A DNA stretch of 64,000 nucleotides, taken from the NCBI RefSeq assembly GCF_900162665.1, contig NZ_LT727810.1, forward strand, positions 403,067-467,066. Reading direction: 5' to 3'. This document shows, one piece after another, positions 19,099 through 28,238 of the stretch. Numbering within the stretch: the first letter of the stretch is position 1; every line of letters begins with the position of its first letter. The notes under the pieces were generated by a model. It was not told where the DNA came from, did no database searches, and worked only from the letters and a program-made list of their open reading frames with translations. This DNA is from Oceanobacillus sojae. Lineage in GTDB: Bacteria; Bacillota; Bacilli; Bacillales; Amphibacillaceae. The position numbers and the translations under genes are program-made.

Positions 19099-20115
19099 GT
19101 GGATTTACTTGGGGATCGCTTAACTGGTGAAAAAGTATATCAAGCATGGAAAAAATTAAAGCCAATTGTTCATCAAACACCGCTGTTAACATCGCATACA
19201 ACGGATGATCTGGTAGGGAAGCATGTGTATTGCAAGATGGAAAATCAGCAAAAAACCGGAGCATTTAAGTTTCGGGGAGCAAGCTACAAACTGATGCAAA
19301 TGACAGATGAAGAGCTTGCAAATGGGGTTATTACAGCATCTGCCGGAAATCATGCCCAAGGAGTTGCGCATGCAGCCTCAAAATTGGGTGTGAAGGCAAC
19401 GATATTCATGTCAGAAGGAACACCGCTGGCTAAAGTAAATGCAACAAGAAATTATGGTGCAGACGTTATTTTGACAGGAGAAAGCTTTCAGGAAGCTTAT
19501 CAGGCATCACTGGAGCATCAGCTGGAAACAGGTGCAACCTATATTCATCCATTTGATGATTATGATATTATGGCTGGACAAGGTACCATTGCAATGGAAT
19601 TGCTGCGTCAGGAAGATCGTATAGATACCATTTTAGTGCCAATTGGCGGTGGCGGTTTAATCAGCGGAATTGCAGTAGCAGCAAAGCATATCAACCGGAA
19701 TATCCGGATAATTGGTGTGCAGGCTGAAGGAGCAGCCGCTATTTATGACAGCTATCATACCAAGCAGGTGAAAAAGCTGACGCAAGTGGATACGATTGCG
19801 GAAGGCATTGCTGTCAAAGAACCTGGAAAGCATACATTGCCAATTATCCAAGAATATGTAGATGATATTGTAACAGTAACTGATGAACAAATTGCTGCAG
19901 CGATTATATATATGCTTGAACGGAATAAAACATTGATGGAAGGAGCTGGAGCAGCTGCTCTGGCAGCCTTATTCGCACATCATCATCAGCTTCGTTCTAG
20001 ACATTGCGGAGTCATCGTGAGTGGTGGAAACCTCGATATCGGGAACATGCAGCGAATTCAAGAGTTATCCGAAAAGTATAAACCAAAAAAAGTAAAATCA
20101 TATGTCGCTTTATAA
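19099..20115 (+). CDS. ilvA: Threonine ammonia-lyase without regulatory domain
   Basis: A 338-residue fold-type II PLP enzyme that deaminates threonine to 2-oxobutyrate, the entry to isoleucine. The PLP lysine is in TGAFKFRGASYKL (about residue 56). SAGNHAQG and the phosphate-binding GGGGLISGIAV follow. Biosynthetic IlvA of B. subtilis is about 420 residues, with a C-terminal ACT-like domain for Ile feedback. Here the protein stops right after the catalytic domain, as in catabolic TdcB. The GTG start has GAGGG and GAAGGAG close upstream. Its place after leuD argues for a biosynthetic role despite the missing control domain. Confidence 0.9.
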   Translation: MDLLGDRLTGEKVYQAWKKLKPIVHQTPLLTSHTTDDLVGKHVYCKMENQQKTGAFKFRGASYKLMQMTDEELANGVITASAGNHAQGVAHAASKLGVKATIFMSEGTPLAKVNATRNYGADVILTGESFQEAYQASLEHQLETGATYIHPFDDYDIMAGQGTIAMELLRQEDRIDTILVPIGGGGLISGIAVAAKHINRNIRIIGVQAEGAAAIYDSYHTKQVKKLTQVDTIAEGIAVKEPGKHTLPIIQEYVDDIVTVTDEQIAAAIIYMLERNKTLMEGAGAAALAALFAHHHQLRSRHCGVIVSGGNLDIGNMQRIQELSEKYKPKKVKSYVAL

Positions 20116-20117
20116 AT

Positions 20118-20162
20118 AACTTCATTCAATGAGGAGAGCCCTTATTGAATGAAGTTTTATTT
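20118..20162 (+). terminator. Terminator after ilvA
   Basis: AACTTCATTCAAT (20118-20130) pairs perfectly with ATTGAATGAAGTT (20144-20156), followed by TTATTTATT. Confidence 0.83.
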
Positions 20163-20167
20163 ATTAT

Positions 20168-20180
20168 ATAAGTTGAACTA
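20168..20180. repeat. Isolated end of repeat C
   Basis: ATAAGTTGAACTA matches 12 of 13 bases of the terminal inverted repeat of the element at 16869-16986. No partner end was found downstream, so this is a fragment. Confidence 0.45.
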
Positions 20181-20210
20181 AAGAATTACTCATTGACTTG
20201 ATATGTGCTC

Positions 20211-20252
20211 TTGGTCCATTCGTGTGAATTATCATTCACACGAATGGACCAA
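20211..20252. other. Perfect 19-bp inverted repeat with a 4-base loop
   Basis: TTGGTCCATTCGTGTGAAT (20211-20229) and its exact complement (20234-20252) flank only four bases. There is no T run after it, so it is not a classical terminator. As RNA it would be a very stable hairpin; as DNA it could be a cruciform or a protein site. Confidence 0.75.
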
Positions 20253-20867
20253 ACCACGTATTGTCAGTAAATAATGTGAGCAAGTGCATTTACTTTTTTA
20301 CAAAAAGTTGTCATAAATCTCTCATAATAAAACATTTATTTGTGGAAATCTATAAGAATACTTTCTTATTTCAGAACAATAGGGATGAATTGTAAAACCG
20401 CTTTCGCATTGTATTATGAATTTAATTAATACATAACGCATATTATTATCCAATTTTATCCTGTTTCAAAAGTATTTTTTCCTTCTTTAAAACAGTTAAT
20501 ATATGGTAATTATGACGATATATAGATGATTTTTTTGATAAAACGACACAAAATTTAGAGAAGAAAATTGAAAAAATTTAAATTAATTTTTTAGTAAATT
20601 ATTGGAATAATCCCTTGATTTTAAAGGTTTTTGGTGACATACAGGAAATTATGTATACAGTTGCCAATCTTATTTTTTGTCAAAACCTATTGATTTTAGC
20701 AAGGTTATAAACTATAATTTCAAAGTATATTAAGATTTGTTTACGAAAACTTTTCGAATTCAAATTTTTGAAATGTAATTGCAATATTTTAGAGGTAGTA
20801 AAGATTAATAAAAATAGAATAGATTTTAGCCTGTTAAAGCGATAAATTTTCTTATTTATTTACGGAC

Positions 20868-20882
20868 AATTTTCAGAAAAAT
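20868..20882 (+). promoter_or_regulatory. CodY-like box 1
   Basis: AATTTTCAGAAAAAT matches the CodY consensus AATTTTCWGAAAATT at 14 of 15 positions. CodY is the GTP- and branched-chain-amino-acid-sensing repressor of Firmicutes and typically represses peptide permeases. Confidence 0.7.
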
Positions 20883-21146
20883 TACAACAATTATATTCTT
20901 TACATATTACATATCGTCCGCAAGATAGGAAAAATCGCTTTTTAGAGACACTAAATTTATATCATAGATTACTGCAGAGAGCAGAAAAAATATAATTTAG
21001 TAGATGAGCCGAGCCGAGACCATGCCATGTTTGTTCAAAAATATTTTAATTATCAAAAATTAAAACTGAATGATCGAGCATGCATTTTTTTATTCAGAAA
21101 TTACTCAAATTTTCGTCATCTGATTATTTGGAAATTTGAAAAGGGG

Positions 21147-21161
21147 GATTTTCTGAAATTT
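21147..21161 (+). promoter_or_regulatory. CodY-like box 2
   Basis: GATTTTCTGAAATTT matches the CodY consensus at 13 of 15 positions and ends 58 bases before the first gene of the transporter operon. Confidence 0.65.
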
Positions 21162-21218
21162 TAAGCTGCTATAAAATACAGCATGAAAAAACAAACAATT
21201 TAGTAAGGGGGATGTAGG

Positions 21219-22226
21219 TTGAGTAATGAACTTTTAAAGATAAAAAACCTTTCAACATCTTTTCGTATCGGTGATGAATACTACGCAGCGGTGGATGATG
21301 TAACACTTACTTTGAATAAAAATGAAGTATTGGGAATTGTTGGAGAGTCTGGTTCGGGTAAAAGTGCTCTGGCATTCTCGATTATGCGGCTTCATACAAA
21401 AGCGAAAATCGAAGGGGAAATCTTGCTGAATAATCAAAATATTGTCAAAATGTCGAACTCAAAGTTAAATAAAATACGTGGAGACGAAATGGCGATGATT
21501 TTCCAGGATCCGCTGACTGCTTTAAATCCACTTATGCCAATAGGAAGACAAATTGAAGAGAATTTATTTTTGCATAATAAAAAATTGGGTCAGCAGGGCA
21601 GAAAAGAACGCACTATTGAGCTGCTTAATTTAGTCGGAATACCAAGACCGGAGAGGGTTTACGAGCAATTTCCGCATGAATTATCAGGTGGTATGAGACA
21701 GCGTGTTATTATTGCAATAGCGATTGCTAATGACCCGGAGTTGTTAATTGCTGACGAACCTACTACAGCTTTGGATGTAACCATTCAAGCGCAAATTCTT
21801 GATTTAGTCCGTGAACTGAAAGAAAAAATACATGCAGGTATTATTTTGATTACCCATGATCTAGGGGTTGTTGCGGAAATGGCTGATCGTGTAGCTGTTA
21901 TGTATGCAGGACAGATCGTGGAAATTGCACCTGTAGAAAAGCTGTTTGCAAATCCGTTGCATCCGTATACCAGATCCTTATTAAATTCAGTACCGACAGA
22001 GGGACAGGACAGGCTTCACGTAATCCAGGGTGTTGTACCTACCTTGAAAAATTTACCAAGAAAAGGGTGCCGCTTTGCAGAACGGATTCCTTGGATTGAT
22101 GCTTCACATCATGAGGAGAACCCAGAATTACATGAAGTAGAATCCGGACATTTTGTCAGATGCACATGTTATGAGCATTTTTACTTCCCGGATAATAAGG
22201 AGGAGCAGGCAAATGGCGTTTCTTGA
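21219..22226 (+). CDS. oppD: Oligopeptide/dipeptide ABC transporter ATPase (OppD/DppD type)
   Basis: A 335-residue nucleotide-binding subunit. Walker A is [11 protein letters not shown] (near residue 45), the ABC signature is [12 protein letters not shown], and Walker B is [13 protein letters not shown]. The C-terminal oligo_HPY region ([15 protein letters not shown]) is typical of peptide importers. It starts at a TTG with AAGGGGGAT upstream. It is the first gene of a D-F-B-C-A operon and overlaps the next gene by 14 bases. The family is certain; whether the cargo is di- or oligopeptides is not resolved. Confidence 0.92.
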   Translation: MSNELLKIKNLSTSFRIGDEYYAAVDDVTLTLNKNEVLGIVGESGSGKSALAFSIMRLHTKAKIEGEILLNNQNIVKMSNSKLNKIRGDEMAMIFQDPLTALNPLMPIGRQIEENLFLHNKKLGQQGRKERTIELLNLVGIPRPERVYEQFPHELSGGMRQRVIIAIAIANDPELLIADEPTTALDVTIQAQILDLVRELKEKIHAGIILITHDLGVVAEMADRVAVMYAGQIVEIAPVEKLFANPLHPYTRSLLNSVPTEGQDRLHVIQGVVPTLKNLPRKGCRFAERIPWIDASHHEENPELHEVESGHFVRCTCYEHFYFPDNKEEQANGVS

Positions 22227-23145
22227 GGTAAAAGATTTACAGGTATACTTTCCGATAAAGGGTGGAATTCTCAACCGGACAGTCGATCATATTAAAGCAG
22301 TTGACGGGGTATCCTTTGAAATGGAACAGGGGAAAACATATGGTTTAGTCGGTGAGTCCGGGTCAGGAAAATCTACAACTGGACGGGCAATTATCGGTCT
22401 GGAAGATATAACCTCTGGACAGGTTTTATTTAATGGAAAAGATATTACGGATAAAAAAACAAAAAACAAAGCATTCCGAAAAGACGTACAAATGATTTTT
22501 CAAGACCCATATTCTTCATTAAATCCAAGGAAACGGGTACTGGATATTGTTGCGGAACCACTTCGGAACTTTGAAAAATTATCGAAAAAAGAAGAACGCA
22601 AACGTGTACAGGAGCTTTTAGACATTGTTAATGTGAGCCCTGACAGTATTTTTAAATATCCACATGAATTTTCCGGCGGGCAGAGGCAGCGAATTGGCGT
22701 AGCCAGAGCAATTGCCCTAAAGCCGAAGCTGATTATAGCGGATGAGCCTGTATCTGCTTTAGACGTATCTGTACAGGCTCAAGTGCTGAACTTTTTAAAG
22801 GAGATTCAAAGTGAACTCAACCTGACCTATTTATTTATCAGTCATGATTTGGGAATTGTAAAGCATATGTGTGACAATATTTCGATTATGTATAAAGGGA
22901 GATATGTGGAACAGGGAAGTACGGAAGAAATTTTTGAGAATCCACAGCATATTTATACAAAACGCTTAATTGCTGCAATCCCGGATATTAATCCAAAAAA
23001 TCGTGAAGAGCAATTTCATTATCGGAAAAAGGTTCTAGAGGAATATACACAATCCTATGATGATTATTTTGATCAGGATGGACTGGCATTCCAGCTGCAA
23101 TCTATTTCAGATACACATCGGGTTGCTTTACCGCAGAAAGGTTGA
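22213..23145 (+). CDS. oppF: Oligopeptide/dipeptide ABC transporter ATPase (OppF/DppF type)
   Basis: A 310-residue ATPase partner of the preceding subunit. [14 protein letters not shown] (Walker A), FSGGQRQRIGVARA (signature) and LIIADEPVSALDV (Walker B) are intact. The ATG at 22213 has TAAGGAGGAG about eight bases upstream and lies inside the end of oppD, which couples their translation. An upstream in-frame ATG at 22153 is deep inside oppD and is rejected. The C-terminus is about 40 residues beyond the ABC core, as is usual for OppF. Confidence 0.92.
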   Translation: MAFLEVKDLQVYFPIKGGILNRTVDHIKAVDGVSFEMEQGKTYGLVGESGSGKSTTGRAIIGLEDITSGQVLFNGKDITDKKTKNKAFRKDVQMIFQDPYSSLNPRKRVLDIVAEPLRNFEKLSKKEERKRVQELLDIVNVSPDSIFKYPHEFSGGQRQRIGVARAIALKPKLIIADEPVSALDVSVQAQVLNFLKEIQSELNLTYLFISHDLGIVKHMCDNISIMYKGRYVEQGSTEEIFENPQHIYTKRLIAAIPDINPKNREEQFHYRKKVLEEYTQSYDDYFDQDGLAFQLQSISDTHRVALPQKG

Positions 23146-23152
23146 TGAATTT

Positions 23153-24115
23153 ATGTGGAAATTTATAGTCAGACGTTTATTGATTACTATCCCGCAAATT
23201 ATTATTTTGAGCGTTATTGTGTTTATATTGGCCCAAATGATGCCGGGAGATGCTTTATCGGGATTGATTGATCCGAGTATTGATCCAGCGGCAATTGAAC
23301 AGCAGCGGGAAAGATTAGGCTTAAACAATCCATGGTATGTGCAGTATGCTGATTGGGTTGGAGGAATTCTTCATGGTGATCTTGGACAGTCATTCCGTTT
23401 CAAAATGCCAGTGACAGAATTAATTGGTCAACGTATGGGAAATACAATTCTTCTATCGATTGTTACATTAATTTTTACATATTTAATTGCACTTCCTTTA
23501 GGACTAATTAGCGGACGCTTTAATGATACGATGCTCGATCAGGGAATTACTGGTTACACTTACATTGGTTTTGCTACACCGTTGTTTATTTTTGCATTAG
23601 TTATGCTGTGGGTGTTTGGTTATAACTTAAGTTGGTTCCCGACAAGTGGAAGTGTGGCACCGGGGTCTGAATCGGGAACCGTTGCCTATTGGCTAAGCAA
23701 AGTTAATCATGCGCTCTTACCAGGAATATCGATGGCTTTAATACAAGTCGTTTCAACCGTTCAATACCTGCGGAGTGAAATTATTGATACGAAGCAAAAA
23801 GATTTTATTCTTACAGCTCGTGCTAAAGGAGCAGGTGAGCAGAGAGTATATAATAAACATATTTTTAGAAACTCTTTATTGCCAATTGCTGCATTTTTTG
23901 GCTGGGAAATTACAACGTTAATCACTGGAACGGTATTTGTGGAAAAGATATTTAGCTACCCAGGAACGGGGCTCCTGTTCTTAGAATCTATAACGCAGCG
24001 AGATTTTAGTGTTGCGAACTCACTTGTGCTAATATTTGGTATTGCGCAAATCTTGGGAGCTTTATTATCAGATATTATATTAAGTATTGTCGATCCACGA
24101 ATTCGTATTAAGTAG
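23153..24115 (+). CDS. oppB: Peptide ABC transporter permease (OppB/DppB type)
   Basis: A 320-residue inner-membrane permease with six predicted segments, the first within residues 7-30 (RRLLITIPQIIILSVIVFIL). The BPD_transp_1 domain carries the EAA-like loop TARAKGAGEQRVYNKHIFRNSLLP that contacts the ATPases. The ATG at 23153 starts the conserved N-terminus seven bases after oppF; the frame extends upstream within oppF but that part is not protein-like. The ribosome site (AAAGGTTGATG) is weak, so coupling to oppF is likely. Confidence 0.92.
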   Translation: MWKFIVRRLLITIPQIIILSVIVFILAQMMPGDALSGLIDPSIDPAAIEQQRERLGLNNPWYVQYADWVGGILHGDLGQSFRFKMPVTELIGQRMGNTILLSIVTLIFTYLIALPLGLISGRFNDTMLDQGITGYTYIGFATPLFIFALVMLWVFGYNLSWFPTSGSVAPGSESGTVAYWLSKVNHALLPGISMALIQVVSTVQYLRSEIIDTKQKDFILTARAKGAGEQRVYNKHIFRNSLLPIAAFFGWEITTLITGTVFVEKIFSYPGTGLLFLESITQRDFSVANSLVLIFGIAQILGALLSDIILSIVDPRIRIK

Positions 24116-24144
24116 AAATCTTAATAATATTGAGGTGATTAAAG

Positions 24145-25041
24145 ATGGAAACAACGGATGTGAAGGAATTGCAACAAACTAAAACTCCTTCTGTTGTACG
24201 TATATTATTGAAAGAATTATATCGGGATAAATTGGCGCTTGTTTCATTAATATTTTTAATTTTAGTTATGCTATTTGTATATGGTCTATCCATTTTTTTG
24301 GATCAGGATCAGATTGTTTCGGTTGATTTATTTGCAATTCATCAGCCGCCCGGCGGGGATTTTATTCTGGGGACAGACTATGGAGGAAGAGATGTATTTG
24401 GCCAATTGATTATTGGGACTAAAAATTCATTGACTATTGGTATTTTAGTGACACTGCTAAGCGGTATTTTTGGAATTGCCTTTGGTCTGGTATCCGGGTA
24501 TTTTGGCGGTCACGTAGATAATGTCATGATGCGTATCCTTGACTTTATGAACGTTTTGCCATTCTTGTTTATCATTATTGTTTTTGTAGTAATTGTTCCA
24601 GATTATAGTACATTGACGTTTTCATTAATTATGTCAGCTTTCTCATGGATGGGGATTGCTAGGTTAATCCGGTCCAAAGCATTACAGGAAAGGGAATTGG
24701 ATTACGCGCAAGCCTCGAAAACATTGGGAACATCTAATTTTAATATCATATTTAAGCAGGTTATGCCAAATGTTATATCGTTAATTATTGTAACAATGAC
24801 GCTGAATCTAGCAGCAAATATTGGCTTAGAATCCGGATTGTCTTTTTTAGGCTTTGGGTTGCCGGAAAGCACACCGAGCTTAGGAACATTGATTTCTTAT
24901 GCAACAAACCCGCAAACCTTAGAATTTAGATGGTGGATTTGGGTTCCGCCTGCAGTATTGATTTTAGTGCTAATGCTCGCTGTCCGAAATGTTGGAGAAG
25001 CATTAAAGCGTGCTGCAGATGCCCGTCAAAGACGGGGATAG
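24145..25041 (+). CDS. oppC: Peptide ABC transporter permease (OppC/DppC type)
   Basis: A 298-residue permease with an N-terminal OppC_N segment (LLKELYRDKLALVSLIFLI) and the BPD_transp_1 domain. The EAA-type loop is RSKALQERELDYAQASKTLGTSN, followed by GLSFLGFGLPES. It pairs with OppB to form the channel. It starts 29 bases after oppB with TTGAGGTGA as ribosome site. The order and spacing support a single transcript. Confidence 0.92.
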   Translation: METTDVKELQQTKTPSVVRILLKELYRDKLALVSLIFLILVMLFVYGLSIFLDQDQIVSVDLFAIHQPPGGDFILGTDYGGRDVFGQLIIGTKNSLTIGILVTLLSGIFGIAFGLVSGYFGGHVDNVMMRILDFMNVLPFLFIIIVFVVIVPDYSTLTFSLIMSAFSWMGIARLIRSKALQERELDYAQASKTLGTSNFNIIFKQVMPNVISLIIVTMTLNLAANIGLESGLSFLGFGLPESTPSLGTLISYATNPQTLEFRWWIWVPPAVLILVLMLAVRNVGEALKRAADARQRRG

Positions 25042-25145
25042 TAACTTGTTACTTTCATCAATTATTCTGAATAGTTGGTGTGGAGTATAGATAGCCGGAA
25101 AATAGTAACCGGCATAATTAGTAAATATAAGGGGAGGTTCAAAGT

Positions 25146-26990
25146 ATGAAGAAAGCAAGCTTATCGAAGTTATTACTGGCAATGATGTTGATGCTTATTT
25201 TAGTATTGGCTGCTTGTAATAGTGGATCAGATGATAACGCCGAGGGTGATGGCGGGTCAGATGATGGTACTGAAGAAGGAACAGAAGATGGTGAAGGCGG
25301 ATCAGAAGATCAAATTTATTCCATTGAAGATTTCTCGGACACAAAGACCGATGCTGGAGAAGCAATTGATGGAGGAACATTAAACTATGGTTTAGTTGGT
25401 TCTACAGTATTTGAAGGGATTTTAAACTGGAATTTTTATCAAGGTAATCCAGATGCACACGTTATCGGCCTTTTTGATGAATCGTTATTGAGCGCAGATG
25501 AAAACTTCACTTATACTCAGGATGGTGCTGCAACCTTTGAAACAAGTGAAGATAATAGAACATTTACATTTACAATTGCTGATAATGTAAATTGGCATGA
25601 TGGAGAGCCTGTTACAGCGGAAGACTGGGCATATTCCTATGAAGTTATTGGGCATCCAGATTATACTGGTATCCGTTATGATGCTTCATTCCGTAATATT
25701 GAAGGGATGGATGAGTACCATTCTGGAGACTCAGATACGATTTCAGGTATTGAAATCATTGATGATAAAACTTTAGAGATTACGTATAAAGAAGCTTGGC
25801 CATCTTTATTAGCTGGTGGTATTTGGGCTTACGCAACACCAAAGCACATTTTTGAAGATATTCCAATTGCTGAAATGGAAGAATCTGATGAGGTTCGTAA
25901 GAATCCAATCGGAATGGGACCATTTAAAGTTGAATCCATTGTTCCTGGCGAGTCTGTAACTTATACAGCAAATGAAGATTACTGGAAGGGCGCTCCAAAA
26001 CTAGATGGTGCCACTCTAAAAGTTGTCAGTCCGGAAACAGTTGTTCAAGCACTTGAATCAGGAGAAATTGATATAGCAGCCGGTGGTTTCCCGACAGATC
26101 AATATCCTGATGTAGAGGAATCTTTAACAAATGTAGAATTTTTAGGAGTTATTGATAATGCATACACGTATATTGGCTTTAAATTAGGTCATTGGGATGC
26201 TGACAACGCTGAAGTTGTAACAGATCCTGATGCGAAAATGGCTGATGTAGAGCTGAGAAGAGCAATGTGGCATGCAGTAGATAATAATGCAGTAGGAGAA
26301 AGATTCTATAAGGGATTACGCTGGAACGCAACAACATTGATTGGTCCGGCATATCCAGATTTCTATAATGATGAAGTAGAAGCTCCTACGTATGATCCAG
26401 ATGAAGCAAATCGGATTTTAGATGAAGCTGGTTATGAAGATGTTGATGGTGATGGAATCCGTGAAGATAAAGACGGGGAAGAATTAGTAATTAACTTTGC
26501 ATCTATGGAAGGCGGAGACACTGCTGAACCAATTGCTAACTACTATATCCAGGCTTGGGAAGCTGTTGGATTAAAAGTAGAATTATTAGATGGCCGTCTG
26601 CATGAAATGAATGCATTCTATGATCGTGTAGAAGCAGATGATCCAGATATTGATATTTATCAAGGTGCATGGAGTACTGGCTCTGATGTAGATCCATCAG
26701 GTTTATATGGTAAAGAAGCTCCATTTAACTACTCTCGTTATTCAAGTGAAGAAAATGATAGTTTAATCGCTGAGGGTAACTCAGAAGAATCATTTGATAT
26801 TGCACATCGTCAAGAGGTTTATAAAGAGTGGCAGGAATTAATGGTACAAGAAATTCCGGTATTCCCAACAGTTTATCGTGCTGCTCTTGAGCCAGTAAAC
26901 GAGCGTGTAACAGGCTATTCTGCAGCTCTGGACTGGAGTGAATGGCAAGAAGTTGGTGTTACGCAGGAAGAACCAGTTCTACCTGAATAA
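25146..26990 (+). CDS. oppA: Peptide ABC transporter substrate-binding lipoprotein
   Basis: A 614-residue extracellular binding protein of family SBP_bac_5. The signal peptide ends in the lipobox LAAC with the lipid-modified Cys at residue 24. An acidic, Gly/Ser/Asp-rich linker follows (about residues 25-55), which suits a halotolerant or alkaliphilic surface. The body has the fold's NWHDGEPVTAEDWAYSYE segment and KNPIGMGPFKVE. GGGGAGGT precedes the ATG. It is the last gene of the operon and is followed by a terminator. Its strong acidity is seen in the sequence; the peptide size range is unknown. Confidence 0.92.
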   Translation: MKKASLSKLLLAMMLMLILVLAACNSGSDDNAEGDGGSDDGTEEGTEDGEGGSEDQIYSIEDFSDTKTDAGEAIDGGTLNYGLVGSTVFEGILNWNFYQGNPDAHVIGLFDESLLSADENFTYTQDGAATFETSEDNRTFTFTIADNVNWHDGEPVTAEDWAYSYEVIGHPDYTGIRYDASFRNIEGMDEYHSGDSDTISGIEIIDDKTLEITYKEAWPSLLAGGIWAYATPKHIFEDIPIAEMEESDEVRKNPIGMGPFKVESIVPGESVTYTANEDYWKGAPKLDGATLKVVSPETVVQALESGEIDIAAGGFPTDQYPDVEESLTNVEFLGVIDNAYTYIGFKLGHWDADNAEVVTDPDAKMADVELRRAMWHAVDNNAVGERFYKGLRWNATTLIGPAYPDFYNDEVEAPTYDPDEANRILDEAGYEDVDGDGIREDKDGEELVINFASMEGGDTAEPIANYYIQAWEAVGLKVELLDGRLHEMNAFYDRVEADDPDIDIYQGAWSTGSDVDPSGLYGKEAPFNYSRYSSEENDSLIAEGNSEESFDIAHRQEVYKEWQELMVQEIPVFPTVYRAALEPVNERVTGYSAALDWSEWQEVGVTQEEPVLPE

Positions 26991-27001
26991 CATTTAGTAA
27001 A

Positions 27002-27032
27002 AAGGAATGTCCGTAGGGGCATTCTTTTTTTT
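27002..27032 (+). terminator. Terminator after the peptide transporter operon
   Basis: AAGGAATGTCC pairs with GGGCATTCTTT around a short loop and runs into an eight-base T tract. Confidence 0.8.
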
Positions 27033-27378
27033 GTTGGAAAAGTATTACCTTTTATAATCCAGATTTCGCACAAAATACGGGAAGCCCTGTGTTTTGATTA
27101 TATCAAGTATTGTTTTATTGAGTTTTTATAAAAGAAAATCAGTTCATGAAAGTTGCAAAATCCATAAATATCAAATAATCGACCATTTCCTTAAACCGTT
27201 ATTTGAGCTATAATGGATACGGATACATAAGAAAAATTGGTAAGTTGGCCCTTTAAAATTACAGATTTCTAAAGTTGAAAGCAGGTGCTGGGGGGTTACT
27301 AACCCCTATCGAAAACAAGTAGTAAAAGTTTTATGTTCCCACAGTTTCAAAGAAAACTTCATTCAGGAGGAATTCATC
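27033..27378. other. Intergenic region before rpiA
   Basis: There is no gene in this 346-base stretch. A TATAAT at about 27213 may be a -10 box, but the -35 is poor. A short palindrome at 27292 is listed separately. Confidence 0.5.
27292..27306. promoter_or_regulatory. 15-bp palindrome, possible operator for rpiA
   Basis: GGGGTTACTAACCCC is a perfect 7-bp inverted repeat around one base, unusually GC-rich for this intergenic region, 72 bases before the rpiA start. The binding protein is unknown. Confidence 0.4.
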
Positions 27379-28059
27379 GTGAACACACAGGATCAACTAA
27401 AAAAAGCAGTCGGTGAAAAAGCCGCATCATTAGTAGAGGACGGTATGAAAGTAGGTATAGGGTTCGGTTCAACAGTATATTGGTTCGTGCGTGCTTTAGG
27501 AGAAAGAGTAAAGCAGGAAGGATTAGATATAGAAGGAATTCCATCCTCTATTCTGACAGCGGAATGGGCCAAAGAATTTGGTGTCCCTTTGACAGATTTT
27601 GCAACAACAAAGGAGTTGGATATAACGATTGACGGGTCAGATGAGGTAGATCCGGATTTTCAGTTAATTAAGGGCGGCGGAGCAGCTTTATTCAGGGAAA
27701 AAATTATTGCGCAGGCAGCGAAGAAATTAATTATTATTGTGGATGAGTCAAAAATGGTGGAGCATTTAGGCGCATTTGCATTGCCGGTAGAAATTCTACA
27801 GTTTGCCTGGGAACGTACAGCCTATGAAATAGAGAAGCTGGGCTGCACTCCAGTACTTCGATTGAAGGATGGAGAGCCTCTTATCACAGATAATGGAAAT
27901 TATATTGTGGACTGTCCATTTGAAAAGATTAAGAATCCAGCAGATTTAGACCGGAAATTACAATCCATTGTCGGGGTCGTTGAAACAGGGTTATTTATTG
28001 ATATGGCTGACACTGTTATTATCGGCGGTTCAGAGGGTATCTCTATAAAGGAAAAATAG
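27379..28059 (+). CDS. rpiA: Ribose-5-phosphate isomerase A
   Basis: A 226-residue aldose-ketose isomerase of the pentose phosphate pathway, interconverting ribose 5-phosphate and ribulose 5-phosphate. Motifs: GIGFGSTVYWFVRAL (phosphate loop), DGSDEVDPDFQLIKGGGAAL (catalytic Asp and substrate site) and EKIIAQAAKKLIIIVDESK. Translation starts at a GTG preceded by AGGAGGAATTC. It is monocistronic with its own terminator. Assignment is firm. Confidence 0.94.
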   Translation: MNTQDQLKKAVGEKAASLVEDGMKVGIGFGSTVYWFVRALGERVKQEGLDIEGIPSSILTAEWAKEFGVPLTDFATTKELDITIDGSDEVDPDFQLIKGGGAALFREKIIAQAAKKLIIIVDESKMVEHLGAFALPVEILQFAWERTAYEIEKLGCTPVLRLKDGEPLITDNGNYIVDCPFEKIKNPADLDRKLQSIVGVVETGLFIDMADTVIIGGSEGISIKEK

Positions 28060-28068
28060 GTTATAAAT

Positions 28069-28099
28069 AAAAGATCATTCACTCGGATGGTCTTTTTAT
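28069..28099 (+). terminator. Terminator after rpiA
   Basis: AAAAGATCAT pairs with ATGGTCTTTT (two G-U pairs possible) and ends in TTTTTATTTT. Confidence 0.7.
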
Positions 28100-28238
28100 T
28101 TTGCTGTTAAAAAAGTTTTAACTTTGTTACTGCATAAGTCAGCGTTTTCTAAAAAATCCTCCTGTTTGTTCACGAACATGCCCAAAAGAGCATAGGCTAA
28201 TGAGGAGCTGGGGAGTTTGCCAGAGAGGATGATGAGAT

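Larger units (their letters stand above)
20253..21218 (+). other. Long AT-rich control region upstream of the peptide transporter
   Basis: These 966 bases contain no plausible gene on either strand. Base composition is clearly more AT-rich than flanking genes. Apart from two CodY-like boxes listed separately, no riboswitch, terminator or clear promoter could be fixed. Confidence 0.6.

Noticed and set aside
28157-28180. TGTTCACGAACA upstream of asnO as a LexA site
   Set aside because: The half-sites are in the wrong orientation and spacing for the Bacillus LexA box (GAAC-N4-GTTC).
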